Shown here piece by piece: positions 7,326-17,126 of a DNA stretch of 19,047 nt (position 1 is its first letter; each line of letters begins with the position of its first letter). The stretch comes from Microcella sp. (GTDB lineage Bacteria; Actinomycetota; Actinomycetes; Actinomycetales; Microbacteriaceae). Made by a program: the position numbers and the translations under genes. The stretch covers positions 1-19,047 of the forward strand of contig JAIWOM010000003.1 of NCBI GenBank assembly GCA_020216895.1, written 5' to 3'. The notes beneath the pieces were generated by a model. The model worked only from the letters and a program-made list of their open reading frames with translations, was not told where the DNA came from and did not search any database.

Positions 7326-8362
7326 GCCCACCCTCCGCTGCGTCGGCGCTGCCGGTAGAGCAGCCAGAAGAAGAACGGCCCGCCGACCAGGGAGGTGAGC
7401 ATTCCGATCGGTAGTTCGGCGCCCGCCACCAAGGTGCGGGTCAAGAGGTCGGCAATGACCAGCAGTGCACCGCCGCCGGCGGCGCTCGCCAGCACCAGCC
7501 CGCGGTGGGCCGGGCCGATGATCATGCGGATCAGGTGCGGGATCACCAGGCCGACGAAGGCGATGATGCCCGCGAAGGCGACGGCCGCGCCGGTCAGCAG
7601 CGCGACGAGGACGATCGAGACGAGGCGCAGCCGCTCGACATCGACGCCGAGGTGGCGCGCGTTGCGCTCGCCGAGCGCGAGCAGGTCGTACCGGCGGGCG
7701 AGGGCGAGGGCGAGCACCACGCCCGGCACGGTGACGACCGCGACGACGAGCACCTGCGACCACAGCGACCCGCCGAGCGAGCCGAGCTGCCAGAACACGA
7801 TCTGCTCGCGGCTGGCCGAATCGGCCACAAAGAGCACGAAAGCGATGCCCGCCTGCGCGATCGCGTTGACGGCGATGCCGGTGAGCAGAAGGGTGACGAC
7901 CTCGGTTCGGCCGCCGGCACGGGAGACGACGTAGACGAGCAGCGTCGCCACGAGACCACCGAGGAAGGCCGCCACCGCGACACCGGCGACGCCGACGACG
8001 GATGCTCCCACCGCGATCGCCGTCGCCGCCCCGAGCGCGGCGCCGGACGAGACACCCACGACGCCGGGCTCGGCGAGCGGGTTGCCGAAGATCGCCTGCA
8101 TGACGGCACCCGCCACGGCGAGCGCCGCGCCCACCACGAGGGCCATGACGATGCGCGGGAAGCGCACGACCCAGAGCGTGCTCTCGACGATCGGGTCGGT
8201 CGGCGCCCAGTCGGTGTCGATGCCGATCGCCCGCAGCAACGAGCCCGCCACCTCGGTGGGCGTGACCGGCAGCTGACCGGTGATCGCCGACAGCACGACA
8301 CCGCCGACCAGCAGGCCGGCGAGCAGCAGGGTGAGGGCGACCGCCCGCGAGCGAAGGCTCAC
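7322..8362 (-). CDS. hmuU: FecCD/BtuC-family permease (HmuU-like)
   Basis: A 346-aa polytopic permease with the many short transmembrane helices of the BtuC/FecC family. Diagnostic segments are FPRIVMALVVGAALAVAGAV (70-89), NPLAEPGVVGVSSGAALGA and GLVIPHLIRMI, the last being the ATPase-coupling region. The EPGVVGVSSGAALG form is common in haem permeases. The GTG start at 8362 overlaps the stop of the upstream lipoate ligase gene by four bases (GTGA), and its stop overlaps hmuV. It therefore lies in a coupled unit whose first gene is a ligase where a binding-protein gene would be expected. No strong ribosome binding site is visible, which fits coupled translation. Confidence 0.88.
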   Translation of the reverse strand: MSLRSRAVALTLLLAGLLVGGVVLSAITGQLPVTPTEVAGSLLRAIGIDTDWAPTDPIVESTLWVVRFPRIVMALVVGAALAVAGAVMQAIFGNPLAEPGVVGVSSGAALGAATAIAVGASVVGVAGVAVAAFLGGLVATLLVYVVSRAGGRTEVVTLLLTGIAVNAIAQAGIAFVLFVADSASREQIVFWQLGSLGGSLWSQVLVVAVVTVPGVVLALALARRYDLLALGERNARHLGVDVERLRLVSIVLVALLTGAAVAFAGIIAFVGLVIPHLIRMIIGPAHRGLVLASAAGGGALLVIADLLTRTLVAGAELPIGMLTSLVGGPFFFWLLYRQRRRSGGWA

Positions 8363-9408
8363 GGCACCCGGTACAGCCAGTCGGGGGTGGCGAACTTCTC
8401 GGCGACGAGCGCGTCGGCGCGGGCAAGCTCGCCCTCGGTGAGCGCACTCTCGGTCACGGAGTTGCCCGCGCGGAAGGTGCTGATGAGCCGCTCGATGACC
8501 TCGTCGCGCGGCAGACCGGTCTGCGACTTGAGCGGATCGACCCGCTTGTTGGCGCTCTTCACGCCCTTGTCGCTGAGCTTCTCGCGCCCGATACGCAGCA
8601 CCCGCGTCATCATGTCGCCGTCCATGTCGTAGGCCATGGTGACGTGGTGCAGCACCGCGCCCGAGCCGAGCCGCTTCTGCGCGGCGCCGCCGATCTTGCC
8701 GGCCGGGCTCGCGATGTCGTTGAGCGGCTGGTAGGTCGCCTCGATGCCGAGCGACCGCAGCGCCTGGATCACCCAGTCGTCGAGGAAGGCGTACGACTCG
8801 GCGAAGCTCATGCCCTGCACGAGCTCGACCGGCGTGTACAGCGAGTAGGTGATCGCCGACGCGGGCTCGATCACCATCGCGCCGCCGCCGGAGATGCGGC
8901 GCACCACCTCGAAGCCGAACGCTTCCGCGTTCTCGAGGTCGACCTCATTCTTGACGCTCTGGAAGGAGCCGATCACGATCGCCGGACTCGCCCACTCCCA
9001 GAAGCGCAGGGTCGGCCCGCGGCGGCCCTCTCCGACCTCCTCCGAGAGCACCTGGTCGACGGCGAGCTGCTGCAGCGGCGTCAGCGCCGGGCCGCGCACC
9101 AGCTGCCACTCGTAGTCGGCGAAGGTGGTCGCACTGGCGAGAGCCCGGCGCACGGTCGTCGCGATCGCCTCAGGGCTGAAGCCCAGCAGCACGGCGCCGT
9201 CCGGGAGGGCATCCCGCACCGCGGCCGTCAGATGGGCGGCATCGGTGTCGGCGGGCAGGCCGGTGAGCGCGGCCTCGATCGCCGGAATCGCGTCGTCGGG
9301 CTCGACGAAGAAGTCGCCCGCCAGCCGAAGGCCGCTGATACGGCCATCCTCGACGTCGAGGTCAACCACGACGAGCTTGCCGCCAGGAACCTTGTATTCA
9401 CCGTGCAC
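8359..9408 (-). CDS. Lipoate-protein ligase A family protein with accessory domain at the N-terminus
   Basis: A 349-aa protein of the biotin/lipoate protein ligase superfamily, which attaches lipoate (or a related acid) to lysines of acceptor proteins using ATP. Residues 1-95 resemble the LplA accessory domain (KVPGGKLVVVDLDVEDGRI, then GDFFVEP). The catalytic domain (about 100-349) has RRISGGGAMV (170-179) and GKIGGAAQKR (237-246), with K238 the likely catalytic lysine. In E. coli LplA the accessory domain is C-terminal. GTG at 9408 is chosen because a TAGGCT box lies 7 nt upstream and the protein then begins at the conserved domain; the frame extends further to 9474. It is coupled to hmuU. 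Octanoyl-transfer activity is an alternative function. Confidence 0.82.
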   Translation of the reverse strand: MHGEYKVPGGKLVVVDLDVEDGRISGLRLAGDFFVEPDDAIPAIEAALTGLPADTDAAHLTAAVRDALPDGAVLLGFSPEAIATTVRRALASATTFADYEWQLVRGPALTPLQQLAVDQVLSEEVGEGRRGPTLRFWEWASPAIVIGSFQSVKNEVDLENAEAFGFEVVRRISGGGAMVIEPASAITYSLYTPVELVQGMSFAESYAFLDDWVIQALRSLGIEATYQPLNDIASPAGKIGGAAQKRLGSGAVLHHVTMAYDMDGDMMTRVLRIGREKLSDKGVKSANKRVDPLKSQTGLPRDEVIERLISTFRAGNSVTESALTEGELARADALVAEKFATPDWLYRVP

Positions 9409-9415
9409 GGCTCCG

Positions 9416-9421
9416 AGCCTA
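9416..9421 (-). promoter_or_regulatory. Putative -10 box for the leaderless lplA-hmuUV unit
   Basis: On the minus strand TAGGCT is followed 7 nt later by the GTG at 9408. It lies in the 113-bp gap after the glutamate dehydrogenase gene, which holds no other gene that I can support. The gap also has short GC stems that could end gdhA transcription, but none has a T-tract. Confidence 0.55.
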
Positions 9422-9521
9422 TTGGGCGCGGGCCGAAGGGCACCTCGATGAACGCCGCAGGGTGCGCGACGCACGAGCTCACGCCCGGGGCGCCGGCGGG
9501 GATGCGCGCCGCGCGCTCGGC

Positions 9522-11865
<2,344 letters not shown>

Positions 11866-11872
11866 GGCGACC

Positions 11873-11878
11873 AGCGTA
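11873..11878 (-). promoter_or_regulatory. Putative -10 box for leaderless sulfurtransferase gene
   Basis: On the minus strand TACGCT is followed 7 nt later by the ATG at 11865. It shares two base pairs with the oppositely oriented TAGGGT box of the cupin gene. Confidence 0.5.
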
Positions 11879-11882
11879 GGGT
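11877..11882 (+). promoter_or_regulatory. Putative -10 box for leaderless cupin gene
   Basis: TAGGGT lies 6 nt before the ATG at 11889 and no Shine-Dalgarno sequence is seen. It overlaps the opposing box at 11873-11878, so the two promoters could not be occupied at once. Confidence 0.5.
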
Positions 11883-11888
11883 GCCTGC

Positions 11889-12251
11889 ATGGACCCCGTG
11901 GCTCTCGACATCTCCCGGCTCGCCGAGTTCCTGCTGACCGAGGCAGCGAAGACTCCGCAGGGGCGGTACCTGCAGGCGGTCGAGCTCGATCACGAGCATC
12001 TGCGGATGACCGGCATCGGCCTGACCGCGGGTGCCGAGCTGCCCGCGCACGACAATCCGGGCGAGGCCGTCCTTCAGGTTCTGCGGGGCCACGTTCGCCT
12101 CGTGTCGCTGAACGCCGACGGCGCCGAGACCCGTTCGATCGACCTCACCGCGGGCCTCCTCGGCCGCATCCCTGACGGCCGCCACCGCGTCGCAGCGGTC
12201 GAGCCGAGCGCCCTGCTGCTGACGGCGCTCCCGCTGCCGATGAGCGCCTAG
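11889..12251 (+). CDS. Small cupin-domain protein
   Basis: A 120-aa single-domain beta-barrel protein. Cupin motif 1 is recognisable as PAHDNPGEAVLQVLRG (52-67) with H54 and E59, but the second histidine of the usual H-x-H is replaced by Asn56. Motif 2 is IPDGRH (94-99) with H99. Three of four metal ligands therefore remain, so metal binding is possible but uncertain. Similar short actinobacterial cupins have no known substrate. The gene starts at a leaderless ATG, divergent from the sulfurtransferase. Its stop codon overlaps that of the convergent hydrolase gene in the sequence CTAG. Confidence 0.78.
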   Translation: MDPVALDISRLAEFLLTEAAKTPQGRYLQAVELDHEHLRMTGIGLTAGAELPAHDNPGEAVLQVLRGHVRLVSLNADGAETRSIDLTAGLLGRIPDGRHRVAAVEPSALLLTALPLPMSA

Positions 12252-13111
12252 AACAGACGGTCGTCGAACCAGGCGATGAGGTCGGCGCGCACCTCGGCCT
12301 GGTTGGTCTCGTTGAAGACCTCGTGGCGGGCGCCCGCGTAGACGACGAGCTCGACGTCACTCAGACCGCCGCGGCGCAGGTAGGCGTCGGCCAGCTTCTT
12401 GGCGCTCGCCTCGCCGCCGAGCGGGTCGTCGTCGCCGACCATGATGAGCAGCGGCACGGGCGGCTGCACACGCTTCGGGCGGCCGAACAGGCGCAGACCG
12501 TCGGCGACGCCGAACAGCTGTAGCACCTTGGCGTCGGTCGTCAGCGGGTCGTCGACGAAGGCCCGGGCGACGGCGGGGTCGCGGCTGAGCCACTCGGCCC
12601 CGGTGTCGCCGAGGTGCTTGTGCCGGGCGTTGAGGTCGCCGCCGTTCATGTCGAGCGGCGTGCGCAGCGCCGTGCCGGTGAGCACGACCGCGTTCCAGGG
12701 ATGCGGGCCGGCGTTGAGCAGGTTCTGCACCATGAGCGAGCCCCACGAGTGGCCGAGCATCGCGAACGGCAGCCCCGGGTTCTCCTCCTGGGCGATGCGC
12801 GTCAGGTCGAGCAGGTTTTGCTGAGTGGCGCGCAGGCCGCCCACGCCGAGCCGGCCGATCTTCGACAGGTCGCCCTTCCAGTAGTCCACACCGGTCTGGC
12901 CGTGGCCGCGGTGGTCGTCGGCGTAGACCGCGAACCCGGCGCCGACCAGCTCCTGCGCGAGTAGCTCGTAGCGCAGCGCGTGCTCGCCGACACCGTGGGC
13001 GAGCTGCACCACCGCCCGCGGCGTGCCGGGAGCCCAGACGTAGTAGTGCACGACGACACCGTGGGCATCGGTGAAGGTGCGGTGCTGGCGCTCGACGGTG
13101 AACTTCGGCAT
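12248..13111 (-). CDS. Alpha/beta hydrolase, monoacylglycerol-lipase-like
   Basis: A 287-aa cytoplasmic serine hydrolase of the Hydrolase_4 (monoacylglycerol lipase/lysophospholipase) family. The nucleophile elbow is GHSWGS with S122; D229 in VGDDDPLGG and H263 in ARHEVF complete the triad. The HGVGEH segment (39-44) and DDHRGHGQT (65-73) are typical of this subfamily. No signal peptide is seen. The ATG at 13111 has a strong AGGAGG 6 nt upstream. It runs divergently from marR over a 131-bp gap. The true substrate is unknown; a monoglyceride or lysophospholipid is the family expectation. Confidence 0.87.
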   Translation of the reverse strand: MPKFTVERQHRTFTDAHGVVVHYYVWAPGTPRAVVQLAHGVGEHALRYELLAQELVGAGFAVYADDHRGHGQTGVDYWKGDLSKIGRLGVGGLRATQQNLLDLTRIAQEENPGLPFAMLGHSWGSLMVQNLLNAGPHPWNAVVLTGTALRTPLDMNGGDLNARHKHLGDTGAEWLSRDPAVARAFVDDPLTTDAKVLQLFGVADGLRLFGRPKRVQPPVPLLIMVGDDDPLGGEASAKKLADAYLRRGGLSDVELVVYAGARHEVFNETNQAEVRADLIAWFDDRLF

Positions 13112-13117
13112 GAGGGG

Positions 13118-13136
13118 CCTCCTGCGCAGAATCCTA
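13118..13136 (-). promoter_or_regulatory. -10 box and ribosome binding site of the hydrolase gene
   Basis: On the minus strand TAGGAT (13131-13136) precedes a consensus AGGAGG (13118-13123) and the ATG. Transcription starting about 7 nt after the box would give a leader of only about 13 nt, just enough to hold the ribosome binding site. Confidence 0.5.
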
Positions 13137-13207
13137 CGGCCGCGCGTCCTCCGTGCCGCGGCGGAGCGAGCGCACCGCGGTCGCGGGTCGCGTCCCGCAT
13201 CCCGAAT

Positions 13208-13238
13208 TTGTTTAGCAGAGGTAATGAGTTAGGCTAAC
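13208..13238 (+). promoter_or_regulatory. marR promoter with palindromic operator over the -10 box
   Basis: TTGTTT (13208-13213), a 16-nt spacer and TAGGCT (13230-13235) form the most complete promoter in the window, 7 nt before the marR ATG. The -10 box lies inside the palindrome GTTAG-G-CTAAC (13228-13238). An additional TTAGC half-site at 13212-13216 mirrors GCTAA at 13233-13237. The area is AT-rich for this genome. This is a likely MarR autorepression site. Confidence 0.6.
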
Positions 13239-13242
13239 GATC

Positions 13243-13668
13243 ATGACCCAGAGCGCGACCGACCCCGAGGAGGAGTTGCGCGTCGTGATCCAGAAGGTCG
13301 CGCGGCGCATCCGGGCCGAGCGCGCCGGCGACGGCATCAGCGACAGCCAGCTCGGCGTGCTCTGGCGCCTTGAGGCCGACGGGCGCAGCACGCCAGGCCA
13401 GCTCGCGACCGCCGAGAAGGTCAGCGCCCCCAGCATGAACCGCACCCTCAACGCCCTCGAGGCGAGCGGGCTCGTGCAGCGAGCCCCGAGCGACGACGAC
13501 GCCCGCTGCGTGTGGGTCACCATCACGCCCAGCGGTGAGCAGGTCATCACCGAGACACGACGCCTGCGGCAGCAGTGGTTCCACGCGCAGCTCGAAGGGC
13601 TGACCGACGACGAGCGCGCGGCCCTCGAGGCCGTGCGGCCGATCCTCCGCCGCCTGGCCGACGCGTGA
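13243..13668 (+). CDS. MarR-family transcriptional regulator
   Basis: A 141-aa winged-helix regulator. The DNA-binding domain covers about residues 35-97, with recognition helix near SAPSMNRTLNALEASGLV (61-78) and a wing containing DDDARCVWVTIT (84-95). Flanking helices would form the dimer. Cys89 in the wing is the only cysteine, so a redox response is conceivable but unsupported. It lies 10 nt upstream of an MFS exporter gene, the classic arrangement for a ligand-released repressor of an efflux pump. The ATG at 13243 is probably leaderless. A palindrome on its own -10 box suggests autoregulation. Confidence 0.88.
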   Translation: MTQSATDPEEELRVVIQKVARRIRAERAGDGISDSQLGVLWRLEADGRSTPGQLATAEKVSAPSMNRTLNALEASGLVQRAPSDDDARCVWVTITPSGEQVITETRRLRQQWFHAQLEGLTDDERAALEAVRPILRRLADA

Positions 13669-13678
13669 GGGGCGGCGC

Positions 13679-15049
13679 ATGAACGCGATGTTCCGCTCGC
13701 TCGCCGGCATCAACTACCGCATCTGGTTCGCCGGCGCCCTCGTCTCCAACGTCGGCACCTGGATGCAGCGCACGGCGCAGGACTGGTTCGTGCTCACCGA
13801 GCTCACCGACAACGATGCCGCCGCCGTCGGCGTGACGATGGCCCTGCAGTTCGGCCCCGCGCTGCTGATCGGCCCCATGGCCGGCGTCATCGCCGACCGG
13901 ATGCCCGGCCGCCGCCTGCTCGCCCTCACCCAGATCGCCCAGGCCCTGCTGGCCCTCGCGCTCGGACTCATCATCGTGCTCGGCGTCGCCGAGCTCTGGA
14001 TGGTCTACGCGCTCGCCCTCGGCCTCGGTGTCGCCACCGCCTTCGACGCGCCGGCCCGCCAGACCTTCGTCGGCGAGCTCGTCGGCACCGCGGACCTGCC
14101 CAACGCGGTCGCCCTCAACTCGGCCTCGTTCAACACCGCGCGCCTGATCGGGCCCGCCGTGGCCGGCTTCCTCACCGTGCTCGTGGGGGCGGGCTGGGTG
14201 ATCCTGCTCAACGTGCTGACCTTCGGCGCGATGCTCGCCACGCTCGCGCTGCTGCGGGCCGACGAGCTGCACCCGATGAGCAAGGCGGGGCGCGGGCGCG
14301 GGCAGCTGCGCGCGGGCATCCAGTACGTGGCCCGCCGGGCCGACCTCGTCGTCGTGTTCACGATGGTGTTCCTCGTCGGCACGTTCGGCTTCAACTTCGC
14401 GATCTTCACGGCCACGATGGTGCGCGTCGAGTTCGGGCGCGACGCCTCCGAGTTCGGGCTGCTCTCGTCGATCCTCGCCATCGGCTCGGTCACCGGCGCC
14501 CTGCTCTCGGCGCGCCGCGAGCGCCCGCGCCTGCGGGTGATCGTGCTCGCCGCGCTCGGCTTCGCCGGCTCGATGGTCGTCGCCGCGCTGATGCCGACGT
14601 TCGAACTGTTCGCCCTCGCGCTCATCGGGGTCGGCTACTTCGCGCTCACCATGATCACGAGCGCCAACGCCTACGTGCAGACGACGACGCGAGCGAGCAT
14701 CCGGGGCCGCGTGATGGCCCTCTACCTGACGATCTTCATGGGCGGCACTCCTATCGGCGCGCCCCTGCTCGGCCTCGTCGCCAACGAGCTCGGAGCCCGC
14801 TGGGCCATGGGCGTCGGCGCGCTGGCCGGGCTGATCGCCGCCGTCGTCGCCGTGCTCTGGATGCGGAGCACGCGCAATCTGCGCATCCGCCGTCACCCGG
14901 CCGACGACCACTGGTGGCACCTCGCCGTGCGCTACGACGGTGACGACCACGAGGCGGCGCAGGCCGCCGACCCCGAGGCGCGGTTCCGCGATCTGGAGAC
15001 CGCCACCACGGAGATCGCGATCGTCGAGGCCGAGGCCCGCAAGGGCTGA
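13679..15049 (+). CDS. MFS transporter, MFS_3/EntS-like exporter
   Basis: A 456-aa major facilitator protein with about twelve transmembrane helices. The N-terminal NVGTWMQRTAQDWFVLT (24-40) and the loop 2-3 motif GVIADRMPGRR (69-79) are characteristic of the EntS-like exporter family. After the last helix, about 60 hydrophilic residues rich in Asp, Glu and Arg extend into the cytoplasm. The start at 13679 follows GAGGGG; the in-frame ATG at 13688 is possible. It is the second gene of the marR operon, so it probably exports a toxic compound or metabolite sensed by MarR. The substrate cannot be read from sequence. Confidence 0.88.
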   Translation: MNAMFRSLAGINYRIWFAGALVSNVGTWMQRTAQDWFVLTELTDNDAAAVGVTMALQFGPALLIGPMAGVIADRMPGRRLLALTQIAQALLALALGLIIVLGVAELWMVYALALGLGVATAFDAPARQTFVGELVGTADLPNAVALNSASFNTARLIGPAVAGFLTVLVGAGWVILLNVLTFGAMLATLALLRADELHPMSKAGRGRGQLRAGIQYVARRADLVVVFTMVFLVGTFGFNFAIFTATMVRVEFGRDASEFGLLSSILAIGSVTGALLSARRERPRLRVIVLAALGFAGSMVVAALMPTFELFALALIGVGYFALTMITSANAYVQTTTRASIRGRVMALYLTIFMGGTPIGAPLLGLVANELGARWAMGVGALAGLIAAVVAVLWMRSTRNLRIRRHPADDHWWHLAVRYDGDDHEAAQAADPEARFRDLETATTEIAIVEAEARKG

Positions 15050-15057
15050 GGCCACGC

Positions 15058-15081
15058 GCACGCACGCACGCACCCACGCAC
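15058..15081. repeat. GCAC tetranucleotide tandem repeat
   Basis: Six tetranucleotide units, five GCAC and one CCAC variant (15074-15077), in the 46-bp gap between the MFS gene and the small zinc-ribbon gene, directly before the ribosome binding site AGGAG. Confidence 0.8.
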
Positions 15082-15095
15082 AGGAGAATGGACCA

Positions 15096-15341
15096 ATGGC
15101 CCGCCCGGTGAACCCGCTCAACCCCTTCAAGGACGCGAAGGGGTTCTTCGGCGCGTTCGGGCGGGCGCTGTGGACGGTGACCGGGCCGGCCGCGGTCGGC
15201 ATCGGACGGCCCGAGGAGCCCTACGTGCCGCCGGCCAACCCGACCTGCCCGCTGTGCGGCGCGCTCATGGCCGATCACCGCATCGAGCGCGGCAGCGGCA
15301 CCACGGCGACGCGCCTGCACTGTCCGCCGGCGGCGGTCTGA
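15096..15341 (+). CDS. 81-aa protein with zinc-ribbon-like cysteine motif
   Basis: A small protein with an N-terminal NPLNPFKDAKGFFGAFGRAL segment (6-25), a short hydrophobic stretch, and a C-terminal CPLCGALMADH (51-61) followed by C76. C51, C54, H61 and C76 could bind one zinc ion. I recognise no named family, though similar short CPxC proteins are common in actinobacteria. ATG at 15096 has AGGAGA about 8 nt upstream; an ATG at 15088 is out of frame. It lies 46 bp after the MFS gene, in the same direction, and ends 10 bp from the convergent transglutaminase gene. A role with either neighbour is unproven. Confidence 0.7.
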   Translation: MARPVNPLNPFKDAKGFFGAFGRALWTVTGPAAVGIGRPEEPYVPPANPTCPLCGALMADHRIERGSGTTATRLHCPPAAV

Positions 15342-15351
15342 GCCCCGCGGC

Positions 15352-16197
15352 CTAGGCCTCGCGCGTGATCTCCACCGTCACGAACAGGCTCGAACTCGCC
15401 GGCCCGGCGTACACGCCGCGCAGCGGCGGCACGTCGCGGTAGTCGCGGCCGCGGCCGACGATCACATGGCGGTCGCCGATCGCGATCGCGTTCGTGGGGT
15501 CGTAGCCGCGCCAGTCGCCGTCGAACCACTCGACCCAGGCGTGCGACTCGCCGGCGACGGTCTGCCCCACCTCCGCGTCGGCCACGGGATGCAGGTACCC
15601 GCTGACGTAGCGGGCGGGAATGCCCACGGTGCGCAGGGCCCCGAGCGCGAGGTGGGTGATGTCCTGGCACACGCCGCGCCTGTGGGCCCAGGCCTCCGCC
15701 GCCGTGGTGTGCACACCCGTCACACCCGGCATGTACTCGACCTCGGCGTGCAGCCAGTCGCAGATGGCGCGGGCCGCCGACGCCGGATCGGCCGCGGCGC
15801 CCGCGAGCTCGCGGGCGCGCTCGGCGACCTCGGCGGGCGGGGCCGTGAGCGGGGTCTGCCCCGTAGCCTCGACGAGGACGACCGTGCGCTCCACGAGCGC
15901 GGGCAGAGCATCCCAGCCCGCCGCCTCGATGCCCGAGGGGCGCGGCCGCAGTTCGACGAGGCTGTCGGCGGTGAGCGACAGCTCGCGGTGGTGCGCCAGC
16001 TGCTCGAAGGCGATCACCCGGGTGCCGAAGTAGTCGACGTAGGGGTGCTGCGAGGAGGCGGGGGCGATCTCGAGATGCGAGAACAGCACGAGCTGGCCGT
16101 CGCCGCTCGCGGGCAGCATGCGCGCCTCGTTGTACGAGGCGGTCACCTCGCCGGCGTAGTGGAAGCCCGTCGCGTGACGGATGCGGAGGCGGTTCAC
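15352..16197 (-). CDS. Transglutaminase-like cysteine protease/ligase
   Basis: A 281-aa bacterial transglutaminase-like protein. Residues 1-80 form the Bact_transglu_N beta-domain (LRIRHATGFHYAGEV) and about 115-240 the papain-like core. The triad is C177 in RRGVCQDITH, H219 in ESHAWVEWF and D233 in GYDPTNA. The GTG start at 16197 overlaps the alpha-E stop by four bases. It is the last gene of the ATP-grasp/alpha-E/transglutaminase unit. Members of this group are predicted to cut or form peptide or isopeptide bonds; no signal peptide is seen, so it should act in the cytoplasm. Substrate is unknown. Confidence 0.9.
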   Translation of the reverse strand: MNRLRIRHATGFHYAGEVTASYNEARMLPASGDGQLVLFSHLEIAPASSQHPYVDYFGTRVIAFEQLAHHRELSLTADSLVELRPRPSGIEAAGWDALPALVERTVVLVEATGQTPLTAPPAEVAERARELAGAAADPASAARAICDWLHAEVEYMPGVTGVHTTAAEAWAHRRGVCQDITHLALGALRTVGIPARYVSGYLHPVADAEVGQTVAGESHAWVEWFDGDWRGYDPTNAIAIGDRHVIVGRGRDYRDVPPLRGVYAGPASSSLFVTVEITREA

Positions 16198-17126
16198 GAC
16201 TTCTCCGCCACCCAGCTCGGGGCCGCGTTGGTCGGGAAGTAGCGCTGGCGCACCGCCTCGCTCGTGGCGCTCGTCGCGAGCTGCACGGCATCCATGTGGC
16301 GCTGCAGGTCGTCGAGAATATCGGCGATGGGCCGGTACTCGAGCTCGCTGCGGATCTGCCCGAGCTGTCGTAGCGCCTGGTCGCCGATGCCGGCTCTGTC
16401 CATGCCGCGCGGCTCGATGTCGCGCAGGCACTGCTCGGCGCGCGTGACGGCGAACAGGATCGAGCGCGGGAAGAGCCGGTCGAGGAGGAGGAACTCGGCC
16501 GCGTTCTTCGCGCTCGGCACCCCGCGGTAGGTGCGCAGGTACGCCTCGTACGCGCCGACGCTGCGCAGGATCGTCGTCCACGACGGGCCGCTCGCCTCCG
16601 TCAGCGAGCGGGTCGCGAGCAGGCGCGCCGTCATGTCGGCGCGCTCGAGCGAGCGGCCGAGCGTGAAGAAGGCGTAGGCCTCGTCGCGGCTGGTCGCCGA
16701 CTCGACGATGCCGACGGCGAGCGCCGACCGCTCGCGCACCCAGCCGAAGAACTCGTGCACCTTCTCGGGCGCGACCTTGCGCGGCATGCGCGCCCGGGTG
16801 GTGTTGAGAACCTCCCACAGCTCGGTGCTCACCACCTCGCGCGCCCGCCGCGCGTTCTCGCGGGCCGCGCCCAGCGAATAGGCGATCGATGCGGGATGCC
16901 CGCGGTCGACCGCGAGCAGCGCGAGCACATCGGCGCGGGTGAGGGCCTGCACAGGGTCGACCTCGCTGCCCATGACGCTGAGCAGCGAGCGGCAGGCGGT
17001 GTCCTCGTCGATCCACGGGTCCTCGAGCAGCAGCTGCAGGTGCACGTCGAGGATGCGGGCCGTGCCGTCGGCGCGCTCGACGTACCGGCCGATCCAGAAC
17101 AGGCTCTCGGCAATACGGCTCAACAT
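16194..17126 (-). CDS. Alpha-E domain protein (DUF403)
   Basis: A 310-aa, largely helical protein opening with the family signature MLSRIAESLFWIGRYVERAD (1-20) and repeating a similar ER-A-D pattern mid-protein (SLERADMTARLL). The alpha-E family has no solved enzymatic role; it almost always sits between a circularly permuted ATP-grasp gene and a transglutaminase gene, as here. The ATG at 17126 overlaps the end of the ATP-grasp gene by 7 nt, with GAGGGGGG upstream. It is probably a helical partner or scaffold for the ATP-grasp enzyme; this is inference from gene context. Confidence 0.9.
   Translation of the reverse strand: MLSRIAESLFWIGRYVERADGTARILDVHLQLLLEDPWIDEDTACRSLLSVMGSEVDPVQALTRADVLALLAVDRGHPASIAYSLGAARENARRAREVVSTELWEVLNTTRARMPRKVAPEKVHEFFGWVRERSALAVGIVESATSRDEAYAFFTLGRSLERADMTARLLATRSLTEASGPSWTTILRSVGAYEAYLRTYRGVPSAKNAAEFLLLDRLFPRSILFAVTRAEQCLRDIEPRGMDRAGIGDQALRQLGQIRSELEYRPIADILDDLQRHMDAVQLATSATSEAVRQRYFPTNAAPSWVAEKS

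Noticed and set aside
9409..9474. Longer N-terminus of the lipoate ligase starting at 9474
   Set aside because: The extra 22 residues are Arg/Pro-rich without homology, and the GTG at 9408 lies the right distance from a TAGGCT box and begins the conserved domain.
15349..15358. Palindrome GGCCTAGGCC at the transglutaminase stop
   Set aside because: It has no loop for a terminator hairpin and includes a stop codon; a chance GC palindrome is enough to explain it.
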